Made by a program: the position numbers and the translations under genes. The notes below the pieces were generated by a model. The model saw nothing but the letters and a program-made list of their open reading frames with translations, was not told the DNA's origin and searched no databases. 64,000 bases of DNA, from positions 96,278-160,277 of the forward strand of contig JASUTR010000076.1 of assembly GCA_035048495.1 (NCBI GenBank), in the 5' to 3' direction. Shown here in pieces: positions 26,302 to 38,475 of the stretch (positions within the stretch are counted from its first letter, which is position 1; each line of letters starts with the position of its first letter). The DNA comes from Euptelea pleiosperma (Eukaryota; Streptophyta; Magnoliopsida; Ranunculales; Eupteleaceae).

Positions 26302-26320
26302 CAACACATTTGATGTGTTG
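26302..26320 (+). repeat. Hairpin dyad CAACACAT-TTG-ATGTGTTG
   Basis: This is a perfect inverted repeat with 8-bp arms and a 3-base spacer. It occurs in every monomer of the CAACACATTTGATG subtype, and this site is a representative. Other subtypes keep shorter symmetry, for example CAACAC with GTGTTG around ATTTGAA. It is the strongest dyad I see in the monomer. Any role, such as a cruciform or protein site, is inference. Confidence 0.85.
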
Positions 26321-26416
26321 GAACAAGATTCGGGACGGTCGAAACAAGTTAGCTCCATCCGTGCGTCAACGTCTCAAATTGGACTAAGTTTGTGTGTTAC
26401 ATTCCTAAGTCTATAA

Positions 26417-26593
26417 CTTGTGACTTTTTCGCTACCGGACCTCGTGATTGGACTCAAACTCTTCTATTACTATTGTTTCAACACATTTGAAGTGTTGAAA
26501 CAAGATTCGGGACAGTCGAAACAAGTTAGCTCCATCCGTTCGTCAACGTCTCAAATTGGACTCAGTTTCTGTGTTACATTCCGAAGCCTATAA
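26417..26593 (+). repeat. Exemplar common-type monomer (177 bp)
   Basis: This is a clean 177-bp unit from CTTGTG to the next CTTGTG, given as a reference for the family. It is the subtype with GCTACCGG after the T-run, CTCGTGATTGG, CTTCTATTACTATTG, and GTGTTGAAACAAG in place of GTGTTGGAACAAG. Other subtypes vary at the same sites: CAACCGG, TTACCGG or TAGCAACC; CTCGTAATTGG, CTCATAATTAG or AGCTCGTAATTGG; CTTCCATTAC, CTTGTATTAC or CTTGTATTTC; CAACACATTTGATG, CAACAGATTTGAAG or CATCACATTTGAAG. Confidence 0.95.
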
Positions 26594-29500
26594 CTTGTGA
26601 CTTTTTAGCAACCGGACCTCATAATTAGACTCAAACTCTTCCATTACTATTGTTTTAACAGATTTGAAGTGTTGGAACAATATTTGGGATAGTAGAAACA
26701 AGTTAGCTCCATCCGTGCGTCAACGTCTCAAATTGGACTCAGTTTGTGTGTTACATTCCGAAGCTTATAACTTGTGACTTTTTCGCAACCGGACCTCGTA
26801 ATTGGACTCAAACTCTTGTATTAATATTATTTCAACACATTTGATGTGTTGGAACAAGATTCGGGAAGGTCGAAACAAGTTAGCTCCATCCGTTCGTCAA
26901 CGTCTCAAATTGGACTCAGTTTGTGTGTTACGTTCCGAACCCTATAACTTGTGACTTTTTCGCAACCGGACCTCGTAATTGGACTCAAACTCTTCTATTA
27001 CTATTGTTTCAACAGATTTGAAGTGTTGGAATAAGATTTGGGACAGTCGAAACAAGTTAGCTCCATCCGTGCATCAACGTCTCAAATTCGACTCAATTTG
27101 TGTGTAACATTCCGAACCCTATAACTTGTGACTTTGTCGCAATCAAAACTCGTAATTTTACTCAAACTCTTCCATTATTATTATTTCAACACATTTGAAG
27201 TATTGGAACATGATTCGGGACAGGCAAAACAAGTTAGCTCCATCCGTGCGTCAACATCTCAAATTGGACATAGTTTGTGTGTTACATTCCGAAGCCAATA
27301 ACTTGTGACTTTTTCGCAACCGGACCTCGTAATTGGACTCAAACTCTTGTATTACTATTATTTCAACACATTTGATGTGTTGGAACAAGATTCGGGACGG
27401 TCGAAACAAGTTAGCTCCATCCGTGCGTCAACGTCTCAAATTGACTAAGTTTGTGTGTTACATTCCGAAGTCTATAACTTGTGACTTTTTCGCAACCGGA
27501 CCTCGTGATTGGACTCAAACTCTTCTATTACTATTGTTTCAACACATTTGAAGTGTTGAAACAAGATTCGGGACAGTCGAAACAAGTTAGCTCCATCCGT
27601 TCGTCAACGTCTCAAATTGGACTCAGTTTCTGTGTTGCATTCCGAAGCCTATAACTTGTGACTTTTTCGCAACCGGACCTCGTGATTGGACTCAAACTCT
27701 TCTATAACTATTGTTTCAACACATTTGATGTGTTGGAACAAGATTCGGGACGGTCGAAACAAGTTAGCTCCATCCGTGCGTCAACGTCTCAAATTGGACT
27801 AAGTTTGTGTGTTACATTCCTAAGTCTATAACTTGTGACTTTTTCGCTACCGGACCTCGTGATTGGACTCAAACTCTTCTATTACTATTGTTTCAACACA
27901 TTTGAAGTGTTGAAACAAGATTCGGGACAGTCGAAACAAGTTAGCTCCATCCGTTCGTCAACGTCTCAAATTGGACTCAGTTTCTGTGTTACATTCCGAA
28001 GCCTATAACTTGTGACTTTTTAGCAACCGGACCTCATAATTAGACTCAAACTCTTCCATTACTATTGTTTTAACAGATTTGAAGTGTTGGAACAATATTT
28101 GGGATAGTAGAAACAAGTTAGCTCCATCCGTGCGTCAACGTCTCAAATTGGACTCAGTTTGTGTGTTACATTCCGAAGCTTATAACTTGTGACTTTTTCG
28201 CAACCGGACCTCGTAATTGGACTCAAACTCTTGTATTACTATTATTTCAACACATTTGATGTGTTGGAACAAGATTCGGGAAGGTCGAAACAAGTTAGCT
28301 CCATCCGTTCGTCAACGTCTCAAATTGGACTCAGTTTGTGTGTTACGTTCCGAACCCTATAACTTGTGACTTTTTCGCAACCGGACCTCGTAATTGGACT
28401 CAAACTCTTCTATTACTATTGTTTCAACAGATTTGAAGTGTTGGAATAAGATTTGGGACAGTCGAAACAAGTTAGCTCCATCCGTGCATCAACGTCTCAA
28501 ATTCGACTCAATTTGTGTGTAACATTCCGAACCCTATAACTTGTGACTTTGTCGCAATCAAAACTCGTAATTTTACTCAAACTCTTCCATTATTATTATT
28601 TCAACACATTTGAAGTATTGGAACATGATTCGGGACAGGCAAAACAAGTTAGCTCCATCCGTGCGTCAACATCTCAAATTGGACATAGTTTGTGTGTTAC
28701 ATTCCGAAGCCAATAACTTGTGACTTTTTCGCAACCGGACCTCGTAATTGGACTCAAACTCTTGTATTACTATTATTTCAACACATTTGATGTGTTGGAA
28801 CAAGATTCGGGAAGGTCGAAACAAGTTAGCTCCATCCGTTCGTCAACGTCTCAAATTGGACTCAGTTTGTGTGTTACGTTCCGAACCCTATAACTTGTGA
28901 CTTTTTCGCAACCGGAGCTCGTAATTGGACTCGAAACTCTTCCATTACTATTCTTTCATCACATTTGAAGTAGTGGAACAAGATTCGTGACAGTCGTCAC
29001 AAGTTAGCTCCATCCGTTCGTCAACGTCTCAAATTGGACTCAGTTTGTGTGTTATTTCCGAACCCTATAACTTGTGACTTTTTCGCAACCGGACCTCGTG
29101 ATTGGACTCAAACTCTTCTATAACTATTGTTTCAACACATTTGATGTGTTGGAACAAGATTCGGGACGGTCGAAACAAGTTAGCTCCATCCGTGCGTCAA
29201 CGTCTCAAATTGGACTAAGTTTGTGTGTTACATTCCTAAGTCTATAACTTGTGACTTTTTCGCTACCGGACCTCGTGATTGGACTCAAACTCTTCTATTA
29301 CTATTGTTTCAACACATTTGAAGTGTTGAAACAAGATTCGGGACAGTCGAAACAAGTTAGCTCCATCCGTTCGTCAACGTCTCAAATTGGACTCAGTTTC
29401 TGTGTTACATTCCGAAGCCTATAACTTGTGACTTTTTCGCAACCGGGACTCATAATTAGACTCAAACTCTTCCATTACTATTGTTTCAACAGATTTGAAG

Positions 29501-29840
29501 TGTGGGAACAATATTTGGAACAGTCGAAACAAGTTAGCTCCATCCGTTCGTCAACGTCTCAAATTGGACTCAGTTTCTGTGTTGCATTCCGAAGCCTATA
29601 ACTTGTGACTTTTTCGCAACCGGACCTCGTGATTGGACTCAAACTCTTCTATAACTATTGTTTCAACACATTTGATGTGTTGGAACAAGATTCGGGACGG
29701 TCGAAACAAGTTAGCTCCATCCGTGCGTCAACGTCTCAAATTGGACTAAGTTTGTGTGTTACATTCCTAAGTCTATAACTTGTGACTTTTTCGCTACCGG
29801 ACCTCGTGATTGGACTCAAACTCTTCTATTACTATTGTTT

Positions 29841-29866
29841 CAACACATTTGAAGTGTTGGAATAAG
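29841..29866 (+). repeat. Hybrid monomer inherited by both full HOR copies
   Basis: CAACACATTTGAAGTGTTG normally continues AAACAAGATTCGGG, and GGAATAAGATTTGGG normally follows CAACAGATTTGAAGTGTT. Here the CAACAC left part is joined to the GGAATAAGATTTGGG right part. An identical hybrid lies 6897 bp downstream at 36738-36763. The exchange therefore predates the duplication of the 39-mer unit. Confidence 0.8.
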
Positions 29867-31579
29867 ATTTGGGACAGTCGAAACAAGTTAGCTCCATCCG
29901 TGCATCAACGTCTCAAATTCGACTCAATTTGTGTGTAACATTCCGAACCCTATAACTTGTGACTTTGTCGCAATCAAAACTCGTAATTTTACTCAAACTC
30001 TTCCATTATTATTATTTCAACACATTTGAAGTATTGGAACATGATTCGGGACAGGCAAAACAAGTTAGCTCCATCCGTGCGTCAACATCTCAAATTGGAC
30101 ATAGTTTGTGTGTTACATTCCGAAGCCAATAACTTGTGACTTTTTCGCAACCGGACCTCGTAATTGGACTCAAACTCTTGTATTACTATTATTTCAACAC
30201 ATTTGATGTGTTGGAACAAGATTCGGGAAGGTCGAAACAAGTTAGCTCCATCCGTTCGTCAACGTCTCAAATTGGACTCAGTTTGTGTGTTACGTTTCGA
30301 ACCCTATAACTTGTGACTTTTTCGCAACCGGAGCTCGTAAATGGACTCGAACTCTTCCATTACTATTGTTTCATCACATTTGAAGTAGTGGAACAAGATT
30401 CGTGACAGTCGTCACAAGTTAGCTCCATCCGTTCGTCAACGTCTCAAAATTGGACTCAGTTTGTGTGTTATTTCCGAACCCTATAACTTGTGACTTTTTC
30501 GCAACCGGACCTCGTAATTGGACTCAAACTCTTCCATTACTATTGTTTCATCACATTTGAAGTGGTGGAACAAGATTCGTGACATTCGAAACAAGTTAGC
30601 TCCATCCGTGCGTCAACGTCTCAAATTGGACTCAGTTTGTGTGTTACATTCCTAAGTCTATAACTTGTGACTTTTTCGCAACCGGACCTCGTAATTGGAC
30701 TCAAACTCTTCCATTACTATTGTTTCATCACATTTGAAGTAGTGGAACAAGATTCGTGACAGTCGAAACAAGTAAGCTCCATCCGTGCGTCAACGTCTCA
30801 AATTGGACTCAGTTTCTGTGTTACATTCCGAAGCCTATAACTTGTGACTTTTTCGCTACCGGAACTCGTAATTGGACTCAAACTCTTGTATTACTATTAT
30901 TTCAACACATTTGATGTGTTGGAACAAGATTTGGGACAGTCGAAACAAGTTAGCTCCATCCGTGCATCAACGTCTCAAATTCGACTCAATTTGTGTGTAA
31001 CATTCCGAACCCTATAACTTGTGACTTTGTCGCAATCAAACCTCGTAATTTTACTCAAACTCTTCCATTATTATTATTTCAACACATTTGAAATATTGGA
31101 ACATGATTCGGGACAGGCAAAACAAGTTAGCTCCATCCGTGCGTCAACATCTCAAATTGGACATAGTTTGTGTGTTACATTCCGAAGCCAATAACTTGTG
31201 ACTTTTTCGCAACCGGACCTCGTAATTGGACTCAAACTCTTGTATTACTATTATTTCAACACATTTGATGTGTTGGAACAAGATTCGGGAAGGTCGAAAC
31301 AAGTTAGCTCCATCCGTTCGTCAACGTCTCAAATTGGACTCAGTTTGTGTGTTACGTTCCGAACCCTATAACTTGTGACTTTTTCGCAACCGGAGCTCGT
31401 AATTGGACACGAACTCTTCCATTACTATTGTTTCATCACATTTGAAGTAGTGGAACAAGATTCGTGACAGTCGAAACAAGTTAGCTCCATCCGTGCGTCA
31501 ACGTCTCAAATTGGACTCAGTTTGTGTGTTACATTCCGAAGCCTATAACTTGTGACTTTTTCGCTACCGGAACTCGTAA

Positions 31580-34500
31580 TTGGACTCAAACTCTTGTATT
31601 TCTATTATTTCAACACATTTGATGTGTTGGAACAAGATTCGGGACCGTCGAAACAAGTTAACTCCATCCGTTCGTCAACGTCTCAAATTGGACTCAGTTT
31701 GTGTGTTATTTCCGAACCCTATAACTTGTGACTTTTTCGCAACCGGACCTCGTAATTGGACTCAAACTCTTCCATTACTATTGTATCATCACATTTGAAG
31801 TGGTGGAACAAGATTCGTGACAGTCGAAACAAGTTAGCTCCATCCGTGCGTCAACGTCTCAAATTGGACTCAGTTTGTGTGTTACATTCCAAAGTCTATA
31901 ACTTGTGACTTTTTCGCAACCGGACCTCGTAATTGACTCAAACTCTTCCATTACTATTGTTTCATCACATTTGAAGTAGTGGAACAAGATTCTGACAGTC
32001 GAAACAAGTTAGCTCCATCCGTGCGTCAACGTCTCAAATTGGACTCAGTTTCTGTGTTACATTCCGAAGCCTATAACTTGTGACTTTTTCGTTACCGGAA
32101 CTCGTAATTGGACTCAAACTCTTGTATTACTATTATTTCAACACATTTGATGTGTTGGAACAAGATTCGGGACCGTCGAAACAAGTTAGCCCCATCCGTT
32201 CGTCAACGTCTCAAATTGGACTCAGTTTGTTTGTTACATTACTCTGTCTATAACTTGTGACTTTTTCGCAACCGGACCTCGTAATTGGACTCAAACTCTT
32301 CCATTACTATTGTTTCATCATATTTAAAGTGGTGGAACAAGATTCGTGACAGTCGAAACAAGTTAGCTCCATCCGTGCGTCAACGTCTCAAATTGGACTC
32401 AGTTTGTGTGTTACATTCCGAACCTATAACTTGTGACTTTTTCGTAACCGGACCTCGTAATTGGACTCAAACTCTTGTATTTCTATTATTTCAACACATT
32501 TGATGTGTTGGAACAAGATTCGGGACGGTCGAAACTAGTTAGCTCCATCCGTTCGTCAACGTCTCAAATTGGACTCAGTTTGTGTGTTACATTCCGAAGC
32601 CTATAACTTGTGACTTTTTTGCAACCGGACCTCATAATTAGACTCAAACTCTTCCATTACTATTTTTTCAACATATTTGAAGTGTTGGAACAAGATTCGG
32701 GACAGTCGAAACAAGTTAGCTCCATCCGTTCGTCAACGTCTCAAATTGGACTCAGTTTGTGTGTTACATTCCGAAGCCTATAACTTGTGACTTTTTCGCA
32801 ACCGGACCTCATAATTAGACTCATACTCTTCCATTACTATTGTTTCAACATATTTGAAGTGTTGGAACAAGATTCGGGACAGTCGAAACAAGTTAGCTCC
32901 ATCCGTTCGTCAACGTCTCAAATTGGACTCAGTTTCTGTGTTACATTCCGAAGCCTATAACTTGTGACTTTTTCGCAACCGGGCCTCATAATTAGACTCA
33001 AACTCTTCCATTACTATTGTTTCAACAGATTTGAAGTGTGGGAACAATATTTGGACAGTCGAAACAAGTTAGCTCCATCCGTTCGTCAACGTCTCAAATT
33101 GGACTCAGTTTCTGTGTTGCATTCCGAAGCCTATAACTTGTGACTTTTTCGCAACCGGACCTCGTGATTGGACTCAAACTCTTCTATAACTATTGTTTCA
33201 ACACATTTGATGTGTTGGAACAAGATTCGGGACGGTCGAAACAAGTTAGCTCCATCCGTGCGTCAACGTCTCAAATTGGACTAAGTTTGTGTGTTACATT
33301 CCTAAGTCTATAACTTGTGACTTTTTCGCTACCGGACCTCGTGATTGGACTCAAACTCTTCTATTACTATTGTTTCAACACATTTGAAGTGTTGAAACAA
33401 GATTCGGGACAGTCGAAACAAGTTAGCTCCATCCGTTCGTCAACGTCTCAAATTGGACTCAGTTTCTGTGTTACATTCCGAAGCCTATAACTTGTGACTT
33501 TTTAGCAACCGGACCTCATAATTAGACTCAAACTCTTCCATTACTATTGTTTTAACAGATTTGAAGTGTTGGAACAATATTTGGGATAGTAGAAACAAGT
33601 TAGCTCCATCCGTGCGTCAACGTCTCAAATTGGACTCAGTTTGTGTGTTACATTCCGAAGCTTATAACTTGTGACTTTTTCGCAACCGGACCTCGTAATT
33701 GGACTCAAACTCTTGTATTAATATTATTTCAACACATTTGATGTGTTGGAACAAGATTCGGGAAGGTCGAAACAAGTTAGCTCCATCCGTTCGTCAACGT
33801 CTCAAATTGGACTCAGTTTGTGTGTTACGTTCCGAACCCTATAACTTGTGACTTTTTCGCAACCGGACCTCGTAATTGGACTCAAACTCTTCTATTACTA
33901 TTGTTTCAACAGATTTGAAGTGTTGGAATAAGATTTGGGACAGTCGAAACAAGTTAGCTCCATCCGTGCATCAACGTCTCAAATTCGACTCAATTTGTGT
34001 GTAACATTCCGAACCCTATAACTTGTGACTTTGTCGCAATCAAAACTCGTAATTTTACTCAAACTCTTCCATTATTATTATTTCAACACATTTGAAGTAT
34101 TGGAACATGATTCGGGACAGGCAAAACAAGTTAGCTCCATCCGTGCGTCAACATCTCAAATTGGACATAGTTTGTGTGTTACATTCCGAAGCCAATAACT
34201 TGTGACTTTTTCGCAACCGGACCTCGTAATTGGACTCAAACTCTTGTATTACTATTATTTCAACACATTTGATGTGTTGGAACAAGATTCGGGACGGTCG
34301 AAAGAAGTTAGCTCCATCCGTGCGTCAACGTCTCAAATTAGACTAAGTTTGTGTGTTACATTCCTAAGTCTATAACTTGTGACTTTTTCGCTACCGGACC
34401 TCGTGATTGGACTCAAACTCTTCTATTACTATTGTTTCAACACATTTGAAGTGTTGAAACAAGATTCGGGACAGTCGAAACAAGTTAGCTCCATCCGTTC

Positions 34501-37500
34501 GTCAACGTCTCAAATTGGACTCAGTTTCTGTGTTGCATTCCGAAGCCTATAACTTGTGACTTTTTCGCAACCGGACCTCGTGATTGGACTCAAACTCTTC
34601 TATAACTATTGTTTCAACACATTTGTTGTGTTGGAACAAGATTCGGGACGGTCGAAACAAGTTAGCTCCATCCGTGCGTCAACGTCTCAAATTGGACTAA
34701 GTTTGTGTGTTACATTCCTAAGTCTATAACTTGTGACTTTTTCGCTACCGGACCTCGTGATTGGACTCAAACTCTTCTATTACTATTGTTTCAACACATT
34801 TGAAGTGTTGAAACAAGATTCGGGACAGTCGAAACAAGTTAGCTCCATCCGTTCGTCAACGTCTCAAATTGGACTCAGTTTCTGTGTTACATTCCGAAGC
34901 CTATAACTTGTGACTTTTTAGCAACCGGACCTCATAATTAGACTCAAACTCTTCCATTACTATTGTTTTAACAGATTTGAAGTGTTGGAACAATATTTGG
35001 GATAGTAGAAACAAGTTAGCTCCATCCGTGCGTCAACGTCTCAAATTGGACTCAGTTTGTGTGTTACATTCCGAAGCTTATAACTTGTGACTTTTTCGCA
35101 ACCGGACCTCGTAATTGGACTCAAACTCTTGTATTACTATTATTTCAACACATTTGATGTGTTGGAACAAGATTCGGGAAGGTCGAAACAAGTTAGCTCC
35201 ATCCGTTCGTCAACGTCTCAAATTGGACTCAGTTTGTGTGTTACGTTCCGAACCCTATAACTTGTGACTTTTTCGCAACCGGACCTCGTAATTGGACTCA
35301 AACTCTTCTATTACTATTGTTTCAACAGATTTGAAGTGTTGGAATAAGATTTGGGACAGTCGAAACAAGTTAGCTCCATCCGTGCATCAACGTCTCAAAT
35401 TCGACTCAATTTGTGTGTAACATTCCGAACCCTATAACTTGTGACTTTGTCGCAATCAAAACTCGTAATTTTACTCAAACTCTTCCATTATTATTATTTC
35501 AACACATTTGAAGTATTGGAACATGATTCGGGACAGGCAAAACAAGTTAGCTCCATCCGTGCGTCAACATCTCAAATTGGACATAGTTTGTGTGTTACAT
35601 TCCGAAGCCAATAACTTGTGACTTTTTCGCAACCGGACCTCGTAATTGGACTCAAACTCTTGTATTACTATTATTTCAACACATTTGATGTGTTGGAACA
35701 AGATTCGGGAAGGTCGAAACAAGTTAGCTCCATCCGTTCGTCAACGTCTCAAATTGGACTCAGTTTGTGTGTTACGTTCCGAACCCTATAACTTGTGACT
35801 TTTTCGCAACCGGAGCTCGTAATTGGACTCGAACTCTTCCATTACTATTCTTTCATCACATTTGAAGTAGTGGAACAAGATTCGTGACAGTCGTCACAAG
35901 TTAGCTCCATCCGTTCGTCAACGTCTCAAATTGGACTCAGTTTGTGTGTTATTTCCGAACCCTATAACTTGTGACTTTTTCGCAACCGGACCTCGTGATT
36001 GGACTCAAACTCTTCTATAACTATTGTTTCAACACATTTGATGTGTTGGAACAAGATTCGGGACGGTCGAAACAAGTTAGCTCCATCCGTGCGTCAACGT
36101 CTCAAATTGGACTAAGTTTGTGTGTTACATTCCTAAGTCTATAACTTGTGACTTTTTCGCTACCGGACCTCGTGATTGGACTCAAACTCTTCTATTACTA
36201 TTGTTTCAACACATTTGAAGTGTTGAAACAAGATTCGGGACAGTCGAAACAAGTTAGCTCCATCCGTTCGTCAACGTCTCAAATTGGACTCAGTTTCTGT
36301 GTTACATTCCGAAGCCTATAACTTGTGAATTTTTCGCAACCGGGCCTCATAATTAGACTCAAACTCTTCCATTACTATTGTTTCAACAGATTTGAAGTGT
36401 GGGAACAATATTTGGAACAGTCGAAACAAGTTAGCTCCATCCGTTCGTCAACGTCTCAAATTGGACTCAGTTTCTGTGTTGCATTCCGAAGCCTATAACT
36501 TGTGACTTTTTCGCAACCGGACCTCGTGATTGGACTCAAACTCTTCTATAACTATTGTTTCAACACATTTGATGTGTTGGAACAAGATTCGGGACGGTCG
36601 AAACAAGTTAGCTCCATCCGTGCGTCAACGTCTCAAATTGGACTAAGTTTGTGTGTTACATTCCTAAGTCTATAACTTGTGACTTTTTCGCTACCGGACC
36701 TCGTGATTGGACTCAAACTCTTCTATTACTATTGTTTCAACACATTTGAAGTGTTGGAATAAGATTTGGGACAGTCGAAACAAGTTAGCTCCATCCGTGC
36801 ATCAACGTCTCAAATTCGACTCAATTTGTGTGTAACATTCCGAACCCTATAACTTGTGACTTTGTCGCAATCAAAACTCGTAATTTACTCAAACTCTTCC
36901 ATTATTATTATTTCAACACATTTGAAGTATTGGAACATGATTCGGGACAGGCAAAACAAGTTAGCTCCATCCGTGCGTCAACATCTCAAATTGGACATAG
37001 TTTGTGTGTTACATTCCGAAGCCAATAACTTGTGACTTTTTCGCAACCGGACCTCGTAATTGGACTCAAACTCTTGTATTACTATTATTTCAACACATTT
37101 GATGTGTTGGAACAAGATTCGGGAAGGTCGAAACAAGTTAGCTCCATCCGTTCGTCAACGTCTCAAATTGGACTCAGTTTGTGTGTTACGTTCCGAACCC
37201 TATAACTTGTGACTTTTTCGCAACCGGAGCTCGTAAATGGACTCGAACTCTTCCATTACTATTGTTTCATCACATTTGAAGTAGTGGAACAAGATTCGTG
37301 ACAGTCGTCACAAGTTAGCTCCATCCGTTCGTCAACGTCTCAAAATTGGACTCAGTTTGTGTGTTATTTCCGAACCCTATAACTTGTGACTTTTTCGCAA
37401 CCGGACCTCGTAATTGGACTCAAACTCTTCCATTACTATTGTTTCATCACATTTGAAGTGGTGGAACAAGATTCGTGACATTCGAAACAAGTTAGCTCCA

Positions 37501-38475
37501 TCCGTGCGTCAACGTCTCAAATTGGACTCAGTTTGTGTGTTACATTCCTAAGTCTATAACTTGTGACTTTTTCGCAACCGGACCTCGTAATTGGACTCAA
37601 ACTCTTCCATTACTATTGTTTCATCACATTTGAAGTAGTGGAACAAGATTCGTGACAGTCGAAACAAGTAAGCTCCATCCGTGCGTCAACGTCTCAAATT
37701 GGACTCAGTTTCTGTGTTACATTCCGAAGCCTATAACTTGTGACTTTTTCGCTACCGGAACTCGTAATTGGACTCAAACTCTTGTATTACTATTATTTCA
37801 ACACATTTGATGTGTTGGAACAAGATTTGGGACAGTCGAAACAAGTTAGCTCCATCCGTGCATCAACGTCTCAAATTCGACTCAATTTGTGTGTAACATT
37901 CCGAACCCTATAACTTGTGACTTTGTCGCAATCAAACCTCGTAATTTTACTCAAACTCTTCCATTATTATTATTTCAACACATTTGAAATATTGGAACAT
38001 GATTCGGGACAGGCAAAACAAGTTAGCTCCATCCGTGCGTCAACATCTCAAATTGGACATAGTTTGTGTGTTACATTCCGAAGCCAATAACTTGTGACTT
38101 TTTCGCAACCGGACCTCGTAATTGGACCTCAAACTCTTGTATTACTATTATTTCAACACATTTGATGTGTTGGAACAAGATTCGGGAAGGTCGAAACAAG
38201 TTAGCTCCATCCGTTCGTCAACGTCTCAAATTGGACTCAGTTTGTGTGTTACGTTCCGAACCCTATAACTTGTGACTTTTTCGCAACCGGAGCTCGTAAT
38301 TGGACACGAACTCTTCCATTACTATTGTTTCATCACATTTGAAGTAGTGGAACAAGATTCGTGACAGTCGAAACAAGTTAGCTCATCCGTGCGTCAACGT
38401 CTCAAATTGGACTCAGTTTGTGTGTTACATTCCGAAGCCTATAACTTGTGACTTTTTCGCTACCGGAACTCGTAA
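31580..38475 (+). repeat. 39-monomer HOR, full copy 2 (~6.90 kb)
   Basis: This copy matches 24680-31579 landmark for landmark. By eye I see only about a dozen to twenty differences in 6.9 kb: CCAAAGTC near 31890, AATTGACTC near 31932, GATTCTGAC near 31989, TAGCCCC near 32189, TACTCTGTC near 32238, CGTAACCGG near 32444, ATTTTTTCAAC near 32664, TTGGACAGTC near 33054, GAAAGAAG near 34300, TTTGTTGTG near 34625 and GTGAATTTTTCG near 36327. Identity is therefore above 99%. Confidence 0.92.

Larger units (their letters stand above)
24680..31579 (+). repeat. 39-monomer HOR, full copy 1 (~6.90 kb)
   Basis: Thirty-nine monomers run from the GTATTTCTATT monomer at 24680 to the same monomer at 31580. 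Internal landmarks are CATCATATTTAAAGTGG at 25387, GGATAGTAGAAAC at 26688 and 28103, GTCGCAATC monomers ending near 27222, 28635, 30052 and 31114, and GTCGTCACAAG near 28996 and 30411. All recur 6893-6901 bp downstream. The two GGATAG monomers, eight monomers (1415 bp) apart, show that an 8-mer duplication lies inside the unit. Confidence 0.92.

Noticed and set aside
26302..26345. CENP-B box-like sequence near GGAACAAGATTCGGGA
   Set aside because: Only the CGGG end and a single A match the core nTTCGnnnnAnnCGGGn. The TTCG half is GGAA here, and many monomers have CGTGAC instead of CGGGAC.
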